A stretch of 64,000 nucleotides of DNA from Pirellulaceae bacterium (GCA_024102795.1 JAGFJK010000188.1:1-64000), one strand, 5' to 3'. Shown: positions 1 to 11,884, counted from the first letter of the stretch. The notes: generated by a model not told the origin, from the sequence alone. Numbers and translations: made by a program.

Positions 1-1813
<1,813 letters not shown>

Positions 1814-1817
<4 letters not shown>

Positions 1818-2608
1818 GCCAGCCGGACGCCAACCCGTATGCCGTGACCGCCTTGCTGGTACCCAGCTCCGAGCTGGGAGAGGTCGTGTTCGAACGGCGA
1901 GCGGGCTGGGGACGCTGCGCCGCACTGGCCGTCTGCTCCGCGATTGGCATCGCACTTGGCACGCTAATGACCTGGGCCGTGGTGTCGCAGCCTGTTTTCT
2001 ACCCGGAACTGGGTCAGTATGCCGGTCTCTTCCTGCTCGGCGGAATGGGACTCGGCTATGCCGCGGTAAGCGCCGTGTTTGGCCGCTTCCGCTGCCACCG
2101 GGAAGGCATCTCGAAACAGGGGCTGTTAGGCGAGAAGGCGCTACGCTACGAACATATCGCCGAGTTCAGCTACATTGAATCGGTGCCGCGCCGGGGAGTC
2201 TCCCGGGACCGGTCCGTGACCTTGTCGTTCTCGCCGCCTCGCGGCATTCATCTCCGAGGACTGTATGTCGACGGCCTGCGCAGCGACGATCCGGAGCTGG
2301 TAGCACTGCGCGACCATATCGCGCGGCTGCTGGGCGAGAAGATGCAGCAACGACTTGAACAGGGCGGCGAAGTGCCCTGGACGTCCCGGCTGACTCTGAC
2401 CCCGCACGGCCTGCGTTACCGGAAAAACATGGAGCAGGCGTTCTGGCTTTACAAGCCCTACGCGGAGATTGGCGCGGTGGAATTCTCAAGCGGGCAGTTG
2501 CTGCTCCGCGAACGCCCGGGTGCCGAACCGCTGGTTCGCGAGTTCACCGTGGTGTCCAACTTCTACCCGGGGCTGGAAGTGTTCAAACGCAAGCTGCCCC
2601 GTGCGTGA
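1814..2608 (+). CDS. hypothetical membrane protein with NPYA start motif
   Basis: A 264-residue protein of unknown function. The start is the ATG at 1814, which overlaps the TGA of the upstream peptidase (ATGA), so the two are probably co-translated; an in-frame extension to 1772 would lie inside the peptidase gene. The N-terminus (MSQPDANPYAV) is of a type common in planctomycete membrane proteins. Two hydrophobic helices follow at about residues 37-60 and 70-93. The remainder is soluble and reads like two related beta-rich halves, as in PH-like or DUF-type membrane proteins; that fold is only a guess. No catalytic motif is visible. Confidence 0.75.
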
Positions 2609-2676
2609 CAGGCCGCCGGCCAGTCAATTGCCGGTGTGCTGCACAAAAGGGCCCGTCGTTGGCAGCTAATGGTCGC

Positions 2677-2871
2677 TCACAGGCCCATCAGGCGGTTCCG
2701 GCGCGACCGCCGCTCGGCCCGCAACCGGGCTCGGCGCTTGATTTCACTGGGCTTTTCGTAATACTCGCGCCGCCGCATCTCCTTCTTGATGCCGCTCCGC
2801 TCGACCAGTTTGCGGAAGCGGCGGACCGCCTCTTGAATCGATTCGCGGTCCCGCACAATCAAACGTACCAT
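2677..2871 (-). CDS. rpsU: 30S ribosomal protein bS21
   Basis: Small, very basic protein of 64 residues ([19 protein letters not shown]...), the normal length for bS21, which sits on the 30S platform and helps initiation. The N-terminal segment and the Arg-rich tail ([15 protein letters not shown]) are typical. The ATG at 2871 is preceded by a GGGAGG Shine-Dalgarno a few bases upstream; an in-frame extension to 2934 has no such support. It is monocistronic here, convergent with the membrane protein ending at 2608, and has a plausible sigma-70 promoter about 95-125 bases upstream. Confidence 0.93.
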   Translation of the reverse strand: MVRLIVRDRESIQEAVRRFRKLVERSGIKKEMRRREYYEKPSEIKRRARLRAERRSRRNRLMGL

Positions 2872-2966
2872 TTTCCCTCCCTTTCTGGGGCGAACCGTCG
2901 CCAGTTTCAGGACATGCCCATTCCGAAAGCCCACCGGTGGCTGCCGGCAAACAGGCCAAACCGCAG

Positions 2967-2996
2967 AGTATACAAGAACTTCGGCAACAACGGCAA
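2967..2996 (-). promoter_or_regulatory. predicted sigma-70 promoter of rpsU
   Basis: On the minus strand, a -35 box TTGCCG (2991-2996) and a -10 box TATACT (2967-2972) are separated by 18 bases. Transcription would start near 2960, leaving a leader of about 90 nucleotides. The match is 4/6 and 5/6 to the sigma-70 consensus. It is assigned by eye, with no experimental support. The rest of 2872-3277 shows no further gene. Confidence 0.5.
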
Positions 2997-3277
2997 GTGC
3001 TGCCCAGGTTGCCGGGAGCGGAAATTTTTCGCGGCCTCCAGCTCGCCGGCTAGTCCGTGGCCATTGGCGACCCGGAACCGACGGGCCGGGAGCCCGTCAC
3101 CACCAGAAATCGCCCGCAAAGTCTGCTCACTCCACCTGGCCTGCCCGTCTTTTATGTTCGGACTTTTGGGGCCAGGGCCAAAGCCAACGCCCTCGTCAAC
3201 CGATGCCTTAGACAGTCTCAGGCTTCCCGGATCGCAGTCGCCGCTTGTTCCCTCCAGTCAGTCCAGACCAACCGACC

Positions 3278-3442
3278 ATGGCCGACCCGCTGAAGCATCG
3301 CACGCTGCTGGAAGAATTGGATCTCCGCCAGAACGAGGTACTGGCTCAACTGGACGAGCTGAATGCACGCGTCGAACAGTTGATCAAGGAGTGCACCAGC
3401 CGCCTGGAGACGCCGCTGAGTGCGGAACGCCGAGCGGCCTAG
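3278..3442 (+). CDS. small coiled-coil hypothetical protein
   Basis: A 54-residue protein (MADPLKHRTLLEELDLRQNEVL...) beginning at ATG 3278. It is almost entirely one heptad-like helix (LLEELDLRQNEVLAQLDELNARVEQLI), so it is likely a short coiled coil. There is no Cys and no catalytic motif. It lies alone between the rpsU promoter and the convergent UbiB-like gene, ending 13 bases from it. Coding potential rests on the clean helical pattern and the ATG; there is no strong Shine-Dalgarno, so it could be spurious. Confidence 0.5.
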   Translation: MADPLKHRTLLEELDLRQNEVLAQLDELNARVEQLIKECTSRLETPLSAERRAA

Positions 3443-3455
3443 TGGCTGCTGACCG

Positions 3456-5144
3456 CTAATTCCGCGGATCCAGGTGTCCCGATTTGCCGATCGCCCTGAG
3501 CAGTCTCAGTCCCACGAGAATGCTGATCGCGCAGCCGGTGACTCCCAGAATCGAGATGTCGTGGAGTCCCAGGACGGTTCGCACGGGAAACAGCAGCGGG
3601 GGCACTTTCTGGCTGAGCATCAGGGAGGAGCCCAGGAACAGCGCGCTGGCCAGCATTCCGAGCACCAGGCGGTTGACCGAGGGTCCCAACCCGCGGTGGT
3701 CCAGGTGGACGTCGAACTTGCCTTCCTGGACCTGCTTCAGGATATTCATCAAGCGGCTGGGAGCGACCTCGGCCAGTTGTTCCAGGTCGAAATACAATCG
3801 CCGCAGCTTGCGCATCTGACGGTGGGGCGAGAAGCGGCGGATGAGCATTTTGCGGTGGAACGGCTGCATCAGTTCCATCAGGCTGAAACCGGCATCCAGC
3901 AGTTTCGTGCTGCCTTCGAGCGTGATCAGGACCTTGATCAGCATGCCGACCTGGGCGGGCAGCATAATGTGGTAGCGGTGAATGATTTGCGTCATATCGG
4001 TCAGCGCGCCGCCCAGGTCAAACCGCTCCAGCGGCTGGTTCGAGTAGGTCCCGACAAAGTCGGCCACGTCATTGTTCAAGCCGGACTCGTCCAGTTCCGG
4101 CGGGACGGCCCCCACCCGCTTGATCAGAGCCGTCAGCAGGCCGACGTCGTTGCCCACGATCGCCAGCAGCATCTCCTCGATATCCTCCCGCAACCGCTCG
4201 TCGATTCGCCCCACCATGCCGAAGTCGAGCAAACCGATGACGTTGCCGGGCAGGATCAGGATATTCCCCGGATGCGGATCGGCGTGGTAGAACCCTTGGG
4301 TAAAGATCATGTCCAGGTAGAGCGTGGCACCTCGGCGAGCGATCTCCTGCAGATCGTAGCCCTCGGCCAGCATCTGATTGCGCTGGCTGATCGGGATGCC
4401 TTGGAGCAGTTCCATGGTCAGCACGCGGGGCGTGCAGAGTTCGCTGAACGGCCGGGGGATGCAGACGGTGGGGTCGTCGGCGTACTGCGTGGCGAACTGT
4501 GACAGGTTCCGCTCCTCGCGTCCGAAGTCCAGTTCGCGGCGGAGCGTGCGGGCCATTTCCGCCACGCTGGCCACGGGCCGGTAATTGGCGAACTCCGGGA
4601 TCCGCTCGGCCAATTGCGCCAGACCGGCCAGCACTTCCAGGTCCTCGCGGACCACGCGTTCGATGTTCGCGTGCTGCACCTTGACCACCACCATCTCGCC
4701 ACTGTTCAGCCGGGCCCGATGGACCTGGCCGATGGAGGCCGAGGCGATCGGCACCAGGTCGAATTCGGCAAACAGTTCCTCGATCGGCTGTCCCAGTTCG
4801 GTCTCGACCATTTCCTGGACCGTTTCGGGCGGGTCGGCCGGGACGTCCGATTGCAGTTGCTTGAGCTCCTCGGCCAGGTCCACGCCCACCAGGTCCGGCC
4901 GTGTGCTCATCAACTGTCCCAGCTTGATGAAGGTCGGCCCGAGTTCGGTCAGTGCCAGCCGGATGCGTTTCTCCTGGGTCTGCCGGGCAATCGACTCGCC
5001 CCCCCGCCCTCGCAACTGGTCCTTGAAGAAGTCCAGATTCAGCCGCGCAATCCAGTCGGCCAGCCCGTACTTGCTCAGTACGGACAGGATCTCCGACCAC
5101 CGCTTGACGTTGCGGTAGATGTTGGGCAGCGACGTGATCTTCAT
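3456..5144 (-). CDS. UbiB/ABC1/AarF-family atypical kinase
   Basis: A 562-residue member of the ABC1/UbiB atypical protein-kinase-like family, linked in other bacteria to ubiquinone/isoprenoid lipid metabolism. The family hallmarks are visible in order: the KLGQ motif at residues 74-77, the Ala-rich loop ASASIGQVHRA, the VVKVQ lysine strand, the E-L-D-F-G-R-E-E-R-N-L helix, the catalytic-loop equivalent DPHPGN near 286-291 and the metal-binding DFG at about 305-307. Two C-terminal transmembrane helices (LVLGMLASALFLGSSLML and ILGVTGCAISILVGL) anchor it to the membrane, as usual. It is divergent from typA with a 158-base gap that should hold both promoters. The true substrate is unknown. Confidence 0.92.
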   Translation of the reverse strand: MKITSLPNIYRNVKRWSEILSVLSKYGLADWIARLNLDFFKDQLRGRGGESIARQTQEKRIRLALTELGPTFIKLGQLMSTRPDLVGVDLAEELKQLQSDVPADPPETVQEMVETELGQPIEELFAEFDLVPIASASIGQVHRARLNSGEMVVVKVQHANIERVVREDLEVLAGLAQLAERIPEFANYRPVASVAEMARTLRRELDFGREERNLSQFATQYADDPTVCIPRPFSELCTPRVLTMELLQGIPISQRNQMLAEGYDLQEIARRGATLYLDMIFTQGFYHADPHPGNILILPGNVIGLLDFGMVGRIDERLREDIEEMLLAIVGNDVGLLTALIKRVGAVPPELDESGLNNDVADFVGTYSNQPLERFDLGGALTDMTQIIHRYHIMLPAQVGMLIKVLITLEGSTKLLDAGFSLMELMQPFHRKMLIRRFSPHRQMRKLRRLYFDLEQLAEVAPSRLMNILKQVQEGKFDVHLDHRGLGPSVNRLVLGMLASALFLGSSLMLSQKVPPLLFPVRTVLGLHDISILGVTGCAISILVGLRLLRAIGKSGHLDPRN

Positions 5145-5302
5145 AATTCGATGATACCAGACAACTGGCCTTTTGAAGGTTGCGGCCGTTCATTAGAACT
5201 TGAACTTGGGAAGTCAGTTGCGAACAATTCAGACTTCAGTATCCCGCCTTCGATCCTGCCCCCTTTCGCCACCCCCACCTCTGGAATTGCCGGTTTTCCA
5301 CT

Positions 5303-7117
5303 ATGAGACGCCAGGATATTCGGAACCTTGTGATTATTGCGCACGTCGACCACGGCAAAACGACGCTGGTCGATTGCCTGCTGCGGCAAAGCGGTCAGTT
5401 TCGCGACTCGCAACTCGTCGGATCGCAGATCCTGGACAGCAACGACCTGGAGCGGGAGCGGGGGATCACGATCCTGGCCAAGAACATCGCGCTGCCCTAC
5501 GAGGGGGTCAAAATCAACATCATCGATACGCCCGGCCACGCCGACTTCGGGGGCGAGGTGGAGCGGGTGTTGCGGATGGCCGACGGCGCCCTGCTGTTGA
5601 TTGATGCGGCCGAGGGGCCGATGCCGCAGACGCGGTTCGTGCTGTCCAAGGCATTGGAGTGCGGACTGCGACCGATTGTGGTGATCAACAAGATCGACCG
5701 CCCCGACGCGCGGCCGCACGAGGTGCTGGAGGAGGCGTTCGAGCTGCTGATGGAATTGGGGGCCGATGACCATCTGCACGACTTTCCGCACGTCTACGCC
5801 ACGTCCAAGGAAGGCTACGCCACCAGCGATCCCGACGTCCGGACGGACTCCATGCGGCCACTACTGGATCTGGTGCTGCGCGTGGTGCCCGGTCCCGAAG
5901 TCGATCTGGACGCTCCCTTGCAGATGCTGGTCACCACGCTCGACTGGTCCGAATACGTGGGGCGCATCGCCGTGGGGCGGATCCAGGCCGGCGTGATGCG
6001 CAAGGGTCAGGCGATCGACCTGTGCCAGGCGAATCAGGAGGTCACTCCGGCGCGGATTGTCGCCCTGCAGGTTTTCGAGAACCTGGGTCGGCTGGAAGTG
6101 GAGCGGGCCGAGGCGGGTGAGGTGGTGGCGGTGATCGGTCTGGAGGACGTCGAGATTGGCGACACGATCTGCGCCCGCGATCACGCTCGCCCTCTGCCGC
6201 GGCTGACGGTGGACGAGCCGACACTGGAGATGATCTTCAGCATCAACAACTCGCCGCTGGCTGGCCGCGAGGGGAAATTCGTGACCAACCGCCAGTTGCG
6301 GGAGCGGCTGTTGAAAGAGCTGGAGCGGAACGTGGCGTTGCGGGTCCGCGCGCTGGAGGAAGGGGACGCCTTCGCCGTGTCGGGCCGCGGCGTGTTGCAC
6401 CTGGCGATCCTGATTGAAACGATGCGCCGCGAGGGTTACGAACTGTCGGTGGGCAAGCCGCAGGTGATCCTCCGGCATCGGGGCGGCGTGACCGAGGAGC
6501 CGTTCGAAACGCTGCATGTGGAAGTTCCCGGCGAGCGGCTGGGACCCGTGATGGAACTGGTCGGCCAGCGCTGCGGCGTGTTGGAGCAGATGCAGTCGCG
6601 GGGCGAATATACGCTGGCCCGTTTCCGCATTCCGGCCCGAGGGCTGATCGGGCTCCGCACGCGGCTGCTGAATGCGACGCAGGGGACCGCCACCATCCAT
6701 CATCGTTTCGCCGGTTACCAGCCGGTCGAGGGCGACGTGCCGCGACGGCCGAACGGCGTGATGGTGTCGATGGTCTCCGGCAAGGCGGTGGCGTATGGCC
6801 TGGCGGGATTGCAGGAGCGGGCGGAACTGTTCGTCGCGCCGGGCGACGACATTTACGAAGGCATGATCGTCGGCGAGAACAGTCGTGATAACGATCTGGC
6901 CGTGAATCCAGCTCGCGAGAAGAAGCTGACCAACATCCGCGCCGCCGGCAACGACGCCAATATCCTGCTCAAGCCGCCGCGCCGGTTGAGCCTGGAGGCG
7001 GCCCTGGAATACATCGAGGACGACGAACTGGTGGAAGTGACTCCCACGCAGATCCGGCTGCGGAAAGCTCTGCTGCGGGAATCCGATCGCCGCCGCGACA
7101 GCCGCCGGCGAGCGTAG
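5303..7117 (+). CDS. typA: translational GTPase TypA/BipA
   Basis: Ribosome-associated GTPase of 604 residues, the normal TypA/BipA length, involved in ribosome assembly and stress or cold adaptation. G-domain motifs are intact: G1 AHVDHGKTT at residues 13-21, G3 DTPGH at about 75-79 and G4 NKID at 129-132. The later [18 protein letters not shown] segment and the IPARGLIG sequence are characteristic of BipA rather than EF-G or LepA. The C-terminal domain is complete and ends in a basic tail. The start is the ATG at 5303, immediately followed by [18 protein letters not shown]. Confidence 0.97.
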   Translation: MRRQDIRNLVIIAHVDHGKTTLVDCLLRQSGQFRDSQLVGSQILDSNDLERERGITILAKNIALPYEGVKINIIDTPGHADFGGEVERVLRMADGALLLIDAAEGPMPQTRFVLSKALECGLRPIVVINKIDRPDARPHEVLEEAFELLMELGADDHLHDFPHVYATSKEGYATSDPDVRTDSMRPLLDLVLRVVPGPEVDLDAPLQMLVTTLDWSEYVGRIAVGRIQAGVMRKGQAIDLCQANQEVTPARIVALQVFENLGRLEVERAEAGEVVAVIGLEDVEIGDTICARDHARPLPRLTVDEPTLEMIFSINNSPLAGREGKFVTNRQLRERLLKELERNVALRVRALEEGDAFAVSGRGVLHLAILIETMRREGYELSVGKPQVILRHRGGVTEEPFETLHVEVPGERLGPVMELVGQRCGVLEQMQSRGEYTLARFRIPARGLIGLRTRLLNATQGTATIHHRFAGYQPVEGDVPRRPNGVMVSMVSGKAVAYGLAGLQERAELFVAPGDDIYEGMIVGENSRDNDLAVNPAREKKLTNIRAAGNDANILLKPPRRLSLEAALEYIEDDELVEVTPTQIRLRKALLRESDRRRDSRRRA

Positions 7118-7222
7118 CGGTCCCTGGTGGCGAGGGTCCCCCGAATCGCCCTTGCGAGCTTGTCCCGGCAGTCCTACAATCCGCCCTCTCAACCGCGACG
7201 TACCGGCAAGGAGGCCGCCGCC

Positions 7223-8320
7223 ATGCACTGTCAACTGCTCAAGGTTTTGTCTTTCGTCCTCGTCCTGACCGGATCGGCGGGTGTTGCCGTGGCACAACTG
7301 CCCGAGGACCAGGTGGTCGAGACGGCCATCGGTGTGCTGGAAGAGGTGATGCGGATTCCGGCCCGGCAGATTCCCACGTCGCTGCTGGCCAACGCTCAAG
7401 GCGTGGCGATCATTCCCAATGTGGTGAAAGGCGGCTTCGTGGTCGGCGTGCGTCACGGCCGCGGCGTGATGCTGGTGCGGGACGAGCAGGGCGCGTGGCA
7501 GCCCCCGTTCTTCGTCACGATTACCGGTGGCAGCGTCGGCTGGCAGGCCGGTATTCAGTCCACGGACCTGGTGCTGGTGTTCGGCACTCGCCGCAGCATC
7601 ACCGGGCTGATGAACGGCAAGTTGACGCTGGGAGTGGACGCGGCGGCGGCCGCCGGTCCGGTGGGCCGCAACACGGCGGCCTCGACCGACGCCACGCTGT
7701 CGGCGGAAATCCTGTCGTATTCCAAGAGCCGGGGGTTGTTCGCCGGCGTGTCGATTGACGGCTCATCGCTGCAGATCGATCAACAGGCGGCGGCTGCATA
7801 CTATCGGCCCCGAGCGGGCGCTCCGCTGGCAGCCGACGGGACCAGCCTGGCGCTGCCCGCCTCGGCCGTGAGACTGCTCAACGCCATCCACCAACACACC
7901 TCGCCGGCTCAAATCGCTCCCGCCGAGAATCCGCCTGCCCAGAGTCCGGCCGCTCCGCTGCCGGCGACCTTGCCGGTCACCGCGGCCAATTCCGGGGCGG
8001 CCGCGTTGGGCGGGCAACTGGCCGACGCGCAGCGCAAGTTGTTGCCGCTGCTGGACCCGACCTGGCAGGGTTATCTGCAAATCCCCTTGGCCGAAGGCGG
8101 GCAACCGATCGCGGATTCCGCCCGGCTGGCGGAGGTCCTCAAACGCTACGACGCGGTGGCGACCGATGCCCGCTACGCCGCGCTGGCCCAGAGGCCCGAA
8201 TTCACCGCCGCGTACGAGCTGCTGAGGCGCTATGCGACGGCCGTTTCGACGGTCGGTTCCACCGGGCTGACCTTGCCAGCCCCGCCAGGCACGGCAGGTC
8301 CCAATGGGGCCCGCTATTGA
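7223..8320 (+). CDS. secreted SYLF-domain (DUF500/Ysc84-like) lipid-binding protein
   Basis: A 365-residue exported protein. The ATG at 7223 has an AAGGAGG Shine-Dalgarno eight bases upstream; an earlier in-frame start at 7127 lacks a signal peptide. Residues 1-24 form a signal peptide ending in AVA. Residues about 28-195 are a SYLF domain (IPTSLLANAQGVAIIPNVVKGG, GVMLVRDEQGAWQPPFF, SYSKSRGLFAGVSIDG), a family known to bind phosphoinositides in eukaryotes and of uncertain role in bacteria. The rest is a Pro/Ala-rich linker and an unrecognised helical C-terminal region of about 120 residues. It is convergent with the glycosyltransferase-like gene. Confidence 0.88.
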   Translation: MHCQLLKVLSFVLVLTGSAGVAVAQLPEDQVVETAIGVLEEVMRIPARQIPTSLLANAQGVAIIPNVVKGGFVVGVRHGRGVMLVRDEQGAWQPPFFVTITGGSVGWQAGIQSTDLVLVFGTRRSITGLMNGKLTLGVDAAAAAGPVGRNTAASTDATLSAEILSYSKSRGLFAGVSIDGSSLQIDQQAAAAYYRPRAGAPLAADGTSLALPASAVRLLNAIHQHTSPAQIAPAENPPAQSPAAPLPATLPVTAANSGAAALGGQLADAQRKLLPLLDPTWQGYLQIPLAEGGQPIADSARLAEVLKRYDAVATDARYAALAQRPEFTAAYELLRRYATAVSTVGSTGLTLPAPPGTAGPNGARY

Positions 8321-8357
8321 GCGTGAGGCCACGGGGCACAGTCGGCGTTTAGCGGTA

Positions 8358-8573
8358 CTAGCCAGGCGCTTTCTTCAAGCGGGCGGTTTCCAGTTGCTCC
8401 GCCGGCAAAGTCCCTGGCGATTCGTCCGGCGTGGGCGCCGGTGCCGCGCGGCTGGCTACCGTGAACCGGCCAATCAGCCGCTGGTGTGGGTACCGTTGCC
8501 GAATCCCCTCAGCCAAGACACCTTCCACGGGGGCTGAAAACAGGGGATGCTGGTTGATCACGACGACCTGCAC
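8358..8573 (-). pseudogene. C-terminal remainder of the glycosyltransferase-like gene beyond the UAG
   Basis: In the same frame as the upstream gene, codons after the TAG read VQVVVINQHPLF and continue through RQRYPHQRLIGRFTV to a stop at 8358. This reads as a natural continuation of the upstream ...ELLDDK, so the intact protein would be about 678 residues. A single CAG-to-TAG change would explain the break. The GTG right after the stop could in principle restart translation, but no Shine-Dalgarno is evident. Confidence 0.65.
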
Positions 8574-10394
8574 CTACTTGTCGTCCAGCAACTCCAGAAT
8601 CCGGTCGGCCCGATCGGGTTGCTGATCAAAGAAATCGAACATCGTCGGCGTGGGGTTACGGCGATCCGCGAGGAAATAGACCTCGGGACAATCTGGCGCG
8701 GCGTAAATGAACTCGCCCTCGGGCGTCAACTCGCGCACCGCCTGGACAAGCTGATCGTACTGCTCGGCCGCTTCCCGCTGCACGCGCAAGCCACCGCGGT
8801 CGTTGTTCAGCCCATGAGCGAATTGCCGCAGCGATATCCCCGGATCGGTTCCGTAGCCTGAGTTGAGCACCAGCGCTCCAAACGCCAGGTAACATCCCAG
8901 CACGGCGGCCGGCGCCCAGCGGACGCGGCTGGGAAACGCCCCGGCCAGCGCGTGAATCAACAACAGCACCAGCGGCGCACAATAGCAGAAATAAATGGCG
9001 TACGACTGGGGATACTGTGTCAGGCTGCTCAGCGCGGCCACGGCCGACAACAAGAACAACTCCTGCCGCTGCCCAGGGCCAAGCTCCGCGCCGCGGCGCA
9101 TTAACAACACGCACGCTCCGATCACGACCACGGGCAGCAGCCCGCGCAGCGAAAGAAACGTGGCGAAGTGACCGCTGCCCATCGCCCACAGCCACACCAG
9201 CAGCCCCAGCGTGATCAGCAGCAAAACCTTGATCGCCACGCTCAAGACGGTCCCGGACCGCAGTCCCAGACAGGGCGGCAACAGGATGGTCGCGGGCAGC
9301 AGCACGGGAAGCAGGGAAATTGGCGGCGGCAAGGGCGCCTTGGCCAGTTCGAGTCGCAGGCTGGGCAGCACAAACACTCCGTGGATCAGGTCACCCCAGG
9401 CACCCTGCACGGCATACACGACGGCCAACAGCAGCAGCGGACCGGCCACGCCGGCCAGAAAGCAGGCCGCATCGATTGCCAGTCGAATCAGACGCGGGCC
9501 CGAAAAGCCCACTCGCCACTCGTGGGCCACCAGGCACGCTCCCAGCGCCGCCGTGGGAACGACGAAGTGCAGGATCTCCATCGCCCGCAGATCACGGCGT
9601 ATCAACGCCACCTCCAGCCCCACCAGTCCCGCGGCGATGATCAGCATCAACAGGACTCCGGCCCAACGCAGTGGCGACTTGCCCGACGACAACGCGGGCG
9701 CCCCGGTGCCCGCCGCCCGCAACTGGTCCCGATACAGCAGGAACAGCAGGCCCGCGGCCACGAAATACAGGCCCGTGATCTTCATCAGAATCGCCAGCCC
9801 GCCACACACGCCGGCTCCCACCAGCCAGAACCGGTTATCGCTGGTACGCACCTGCAGCAACGCCAGCGTCCCCAGCACCGTCAGAATCAGAACGTACCAG
9901 GAGGGCAGGCCCGCGAAGTAATTGGGTAAGCTCCACGCCAGGCAGCAGAACGCCGTGATGACCGCCAAACGCCAGATACCCGTGCGAGCTGCAATCAAAT
10001 AGACCGCCGGGATCATCAGCGCGCTGGCGGCCAGCAGCATCCAGCGCATCGAAAGCAGCCGCTCGCCGAACAGCCGAAACGCGGCGGCGTGCAGAAACGT
10101 CAGCCCTCCTGTGTACGCTTCCTCGAAGTCGCGATGCGGCAGTTCGCCCGCCAGTACCCGCTCGGCGCTGTGAGCCAACAGCCCTTCGTCGTGTGGAACC
10201 CAGCCCCGGTCGACAAAGTAGCTCAGAAACACCAGGCTGACGCACATGACAAACGCCAGCACCCAGGAACCCCTTGTGCTGGTCGACCGCGGTGACCAAC
10301 CCGGAAGTGCGGGTCGGTTCGGCACGGGGGCCAGCGGGAATCCCGTTTGACTGTCCGGCCGTCGGAAGGCGTGATGCCCTAAGGTAGGGGGCAT
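8574..10394 (-). CDS. multi-span glycosyltransferase-like membrane protein, frame closed early by an in-frame UAG
   Basis: About 606 residues from the ATG at 10394 to a TAG at 8574-8576. The N-terminal VPHDEG loop followed by HRDFEEAYTGG resembles the first periplasmic loop of ArnT/PMT-like (GT39/GT83-type) lipid-linked sugar transferases, and about ten to twelve hydrophobic helices follow (YLIAARTG, ILTVLGTLALLQV, VVVIGACVLLM and others). The C-terminal soluble part (GEFIYAAPDCPEVYFLADRRNPT) is typical of planctomycete members. Translation of the same frame past the stop continues the expected C-terminus, so the stop appears to be a nonsense change, an assembly error or a readthrough site. 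The start could also be earlier (10466). The donor and acceptor are unknown. Confidence 0.72.
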   Translation of the reverse strand: MPPTLGHHAFRRPDSQTGFPLAPVPNRPALPGWSPRSTSTRGSWVLAFVMCVSLVFLSYFVDRGWVPHDEGLLAHSAERVLAGELPHRDFEEAYTGGLTFLHAAAFRLFGERLLSMRWMLLAASALMIPAVYLIAARTGIWRLAVITAFCCLAWSLPNYFAGLPSWYVLILTVLGTLALLQVRTSDNRFWLVGAGVCGGLAILMKITGLYFVAAGLLFLLYRDQLRAAGTGAPALSSGKSPLRWAGVLLMLIIAAGLVGLEVALIRRDLRAMEILHFVVPTAALGACLVAHEWRVGFSGPRLIRLAIDAACFLAGVAGPLLLLAVVYAVQGAWGDLIHGVFVLPSLRLELAKAPLPPPISLLPVLLPATILLPPCLGLRSGTVLSVAIKVLLLITLGLLVWLWAMGSGHFATFLSLRGLLPVVVIGACVLLMRRGAELGPGQRQELFLLSAVAALSSLTQYPQSYAIYFCYCAPLVLLLIHALAGAFPSRVRWAPAAVLGCYLAFGALVLNSGYGTDPGISLRQFAHGLNNDRGGLRVQREAAEQYDQLVQAVRELTPEGEFIYAAPDCPEVYFLADRRNPTPTMFDFFDQQPDRADRILELLDDK

Positions 10395-10780
10395 GTGGTA
10401 GTGGCTGGACGAGCCAGAAGCCGTGTTGGGATCAGGCTTGCGGCAGGCCAAGCCACCACAAGCCAAGGTACAAGAATCCGATCCCTTGCGTCACGCAACT
10501 GTCATACCACTTAACAGTCGCCTGAAAAACTTTGCGCGAATCGCTCCAGGATGACCCTGTTGGGGGCCACGAAACGGAAAGTTGGCCTGCGGCAACGTGG
10601 TCAACGGGCGTGCCAATTGGCCCAACGATAAGACCGGTTAGCGTCGGACCGGGCCGCGCTAGGATTCAGATACATAGACGGACCGGCGGTCGGCACGCCG
10701 CGTGATCCGAATGCCCACCACCCGGAATCCGCGCTCCGACACTCGCCTGGGGCGTCACGACTGGTGGCCACGAAAGGCGG
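10395..10780. other. intergenic stretch without a gene
   Basis: About 390 bases between the stop of the DUF1080 gene (10781) and the chosen start of the glycosyltransferase-like gene (10394); an alternative start at 10466 would shorten it. It must contain the promoter of the latter gene, but I see no convincing -35/-10 pair, RNA gene or repeat. Confidence 0.4.
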
Positions 10781-11884
10781 CTAAGGCGTTTCCACAATCC
10801 AGACGTTGCGGTATTGCAGGGGGTTGCCGTGTCCCTGCAGCTTGATGGGGCCGGGAGTGCCTTCGGGTTCGTTGCGTGAACCGCCGGTCACACCAGCAAT
10901 CTCCAGCTTGTCGTGAATCAAGACCCCATTGTGCCGCAGGGTGATCACGGCGTTCTTCAGCTTCTTGCCGCTATCGTCCACAACGGCATTGGTGAATTCC
11001 ACGTCGTACGTTTGCCAGACCAGCGGCGGAAGGCACATGTTCAGCAGCGGGTCGCTCTTGCTGTAGATACCACCGCACTCGTTATCCTTGCCCTCGAGTC
11101 CGAACGAATCGAGAATCTGGACTTCGTAATGGTCCACCTGGTAGAAGCCGCTGTTGCCCCGGCCCTGGCTGCGGGCTTCGGGACGAAACGGAAGCATGAA
11201 TTCCAGGTGCATTGAGTAGTTGTTGAACTTTCGGCGCGTCAGGATGTCGTGCCCGTCGGTGTTCAGAATCCCGTGTTGCTCGTCCAGTCGGCCACCGGTC
11301 CACTCGTCGGTCCCTTTCCCGTCGAACAGGACCACCGCACCTTCCGGCGGAGCCAGTCCCAGGGTCGGGCTTTTTCGCACGACCCTCTCCATCGTGAACC
11401 GCGAGCCGTCCTCGCCCTGCCCTGTCAGCTTCCCGTCCTCAAGGCTGCCGGAATACGCCTGGTGGCCGGCTGGCGGAAACTTGCTGGTGGCCGAGAATTG
11501 ATCGGGCGGTCCTGCCAGGTAGCGCCGGTCTCCGGTGGCCGGTTCGAACACGGCGCTCGGTCCGTCTCCCTTGCCGGACATCAGGCTGCGGTTCTCGCCG
11601 TCCCAGCCAGCACCGGGCAGACCTCCCGAATAGAGCACCGCCTGGTAGGCGCCTTTGCCGAGCGCGATCACCTGCGCGGCGACCTGCTGCCCCTGGGCGT
11701 TCTTCCCCACGTACTCGCCCTGCACCTGGAAGTCAGCCGGCAGCGAGGGATCGGCGGCGTCCGTCCAGACTCCCGGCGTCCGTGGCGGGGGATCTGCTCC
11801 GGCCGCGTCTGGCGACCAGCCTGCAGCCAGCGCCAGGCAGACGAGACAACTCAACCAGCCACCTGCTTCGGGAATGCGCCGCAT
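10781..11884 (-). CDS. secreted DUF1080 (3-keto-disaccharide hydrolase-type) protein
   Basis: A 367-residue exported protein. The ATG at 11884 has GGAG about nine bases upstream and starts a signal peptide (MRRIPEAGGWLSCLVCLALAAG); an in-frame start at 11917 adds only a non-hydrophobic tail. Residues about 45-170 are an N-terminal region of unknown fold (YVGKNAQGQQVAAQVIALGKG). The C-terminal half, from VVLFDGKGTDEWTGG through the terminal NPLQYRNVWIVE, is a DUF1080 LamG-like jelly-roll domain, very abundant in planctomycetes. Members are annotated as 3-keto-disaccharide hydrolases or polysaccharide-associated proteins, but the substrate is unknown here. It is divergent from the glycerate kinase gene across 148 bases. 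Confidence 0.88.
   Translation of the reverse strand: MRRIPEAGGWLSCLVCLALAAGWSPDAAGADPPPRTPGVWTDAADPSLPADFQVQGEYVGKNAQGQQVAAQVIALGKGAYQAVLYSGGLPGAGWDGENRSLMSGKGDGPSAVFEPATGDRRYLAGPPDQFSATSKFPPAGHQAYSGSLEDGKLTGQGEDGSRFTMERVVRKSPTLGLAPPEGAVVLFDGKGTDEWTGGRLDEQHGILNTDGHDILTRRKFNNYSMHLEFMLPFRPEARSQGRGNSGFYQVDHYEVQILDSFGLEGKDNECGGIYSKSDPLLNMCLPPLVWQTYDVEFTNAVVDDSGKKLKNAVITLRHNGVLIHDKLEIAGVTGGSRNEPEGTPGPIKLQGHGNPLQYRNVWIVETP

Noticed and set aside
2605-3459. 284-codon plus-strand frame opposite rpsU
   Set aside because: Crosses rpsU and its promoter; composition is Pro/Arg-rich shadow sequence.
5861-7456. 531-codon minus-strand frame opposite typA
   Set aside because: Covers TypA codons in antisense; typA motifs are decisive.
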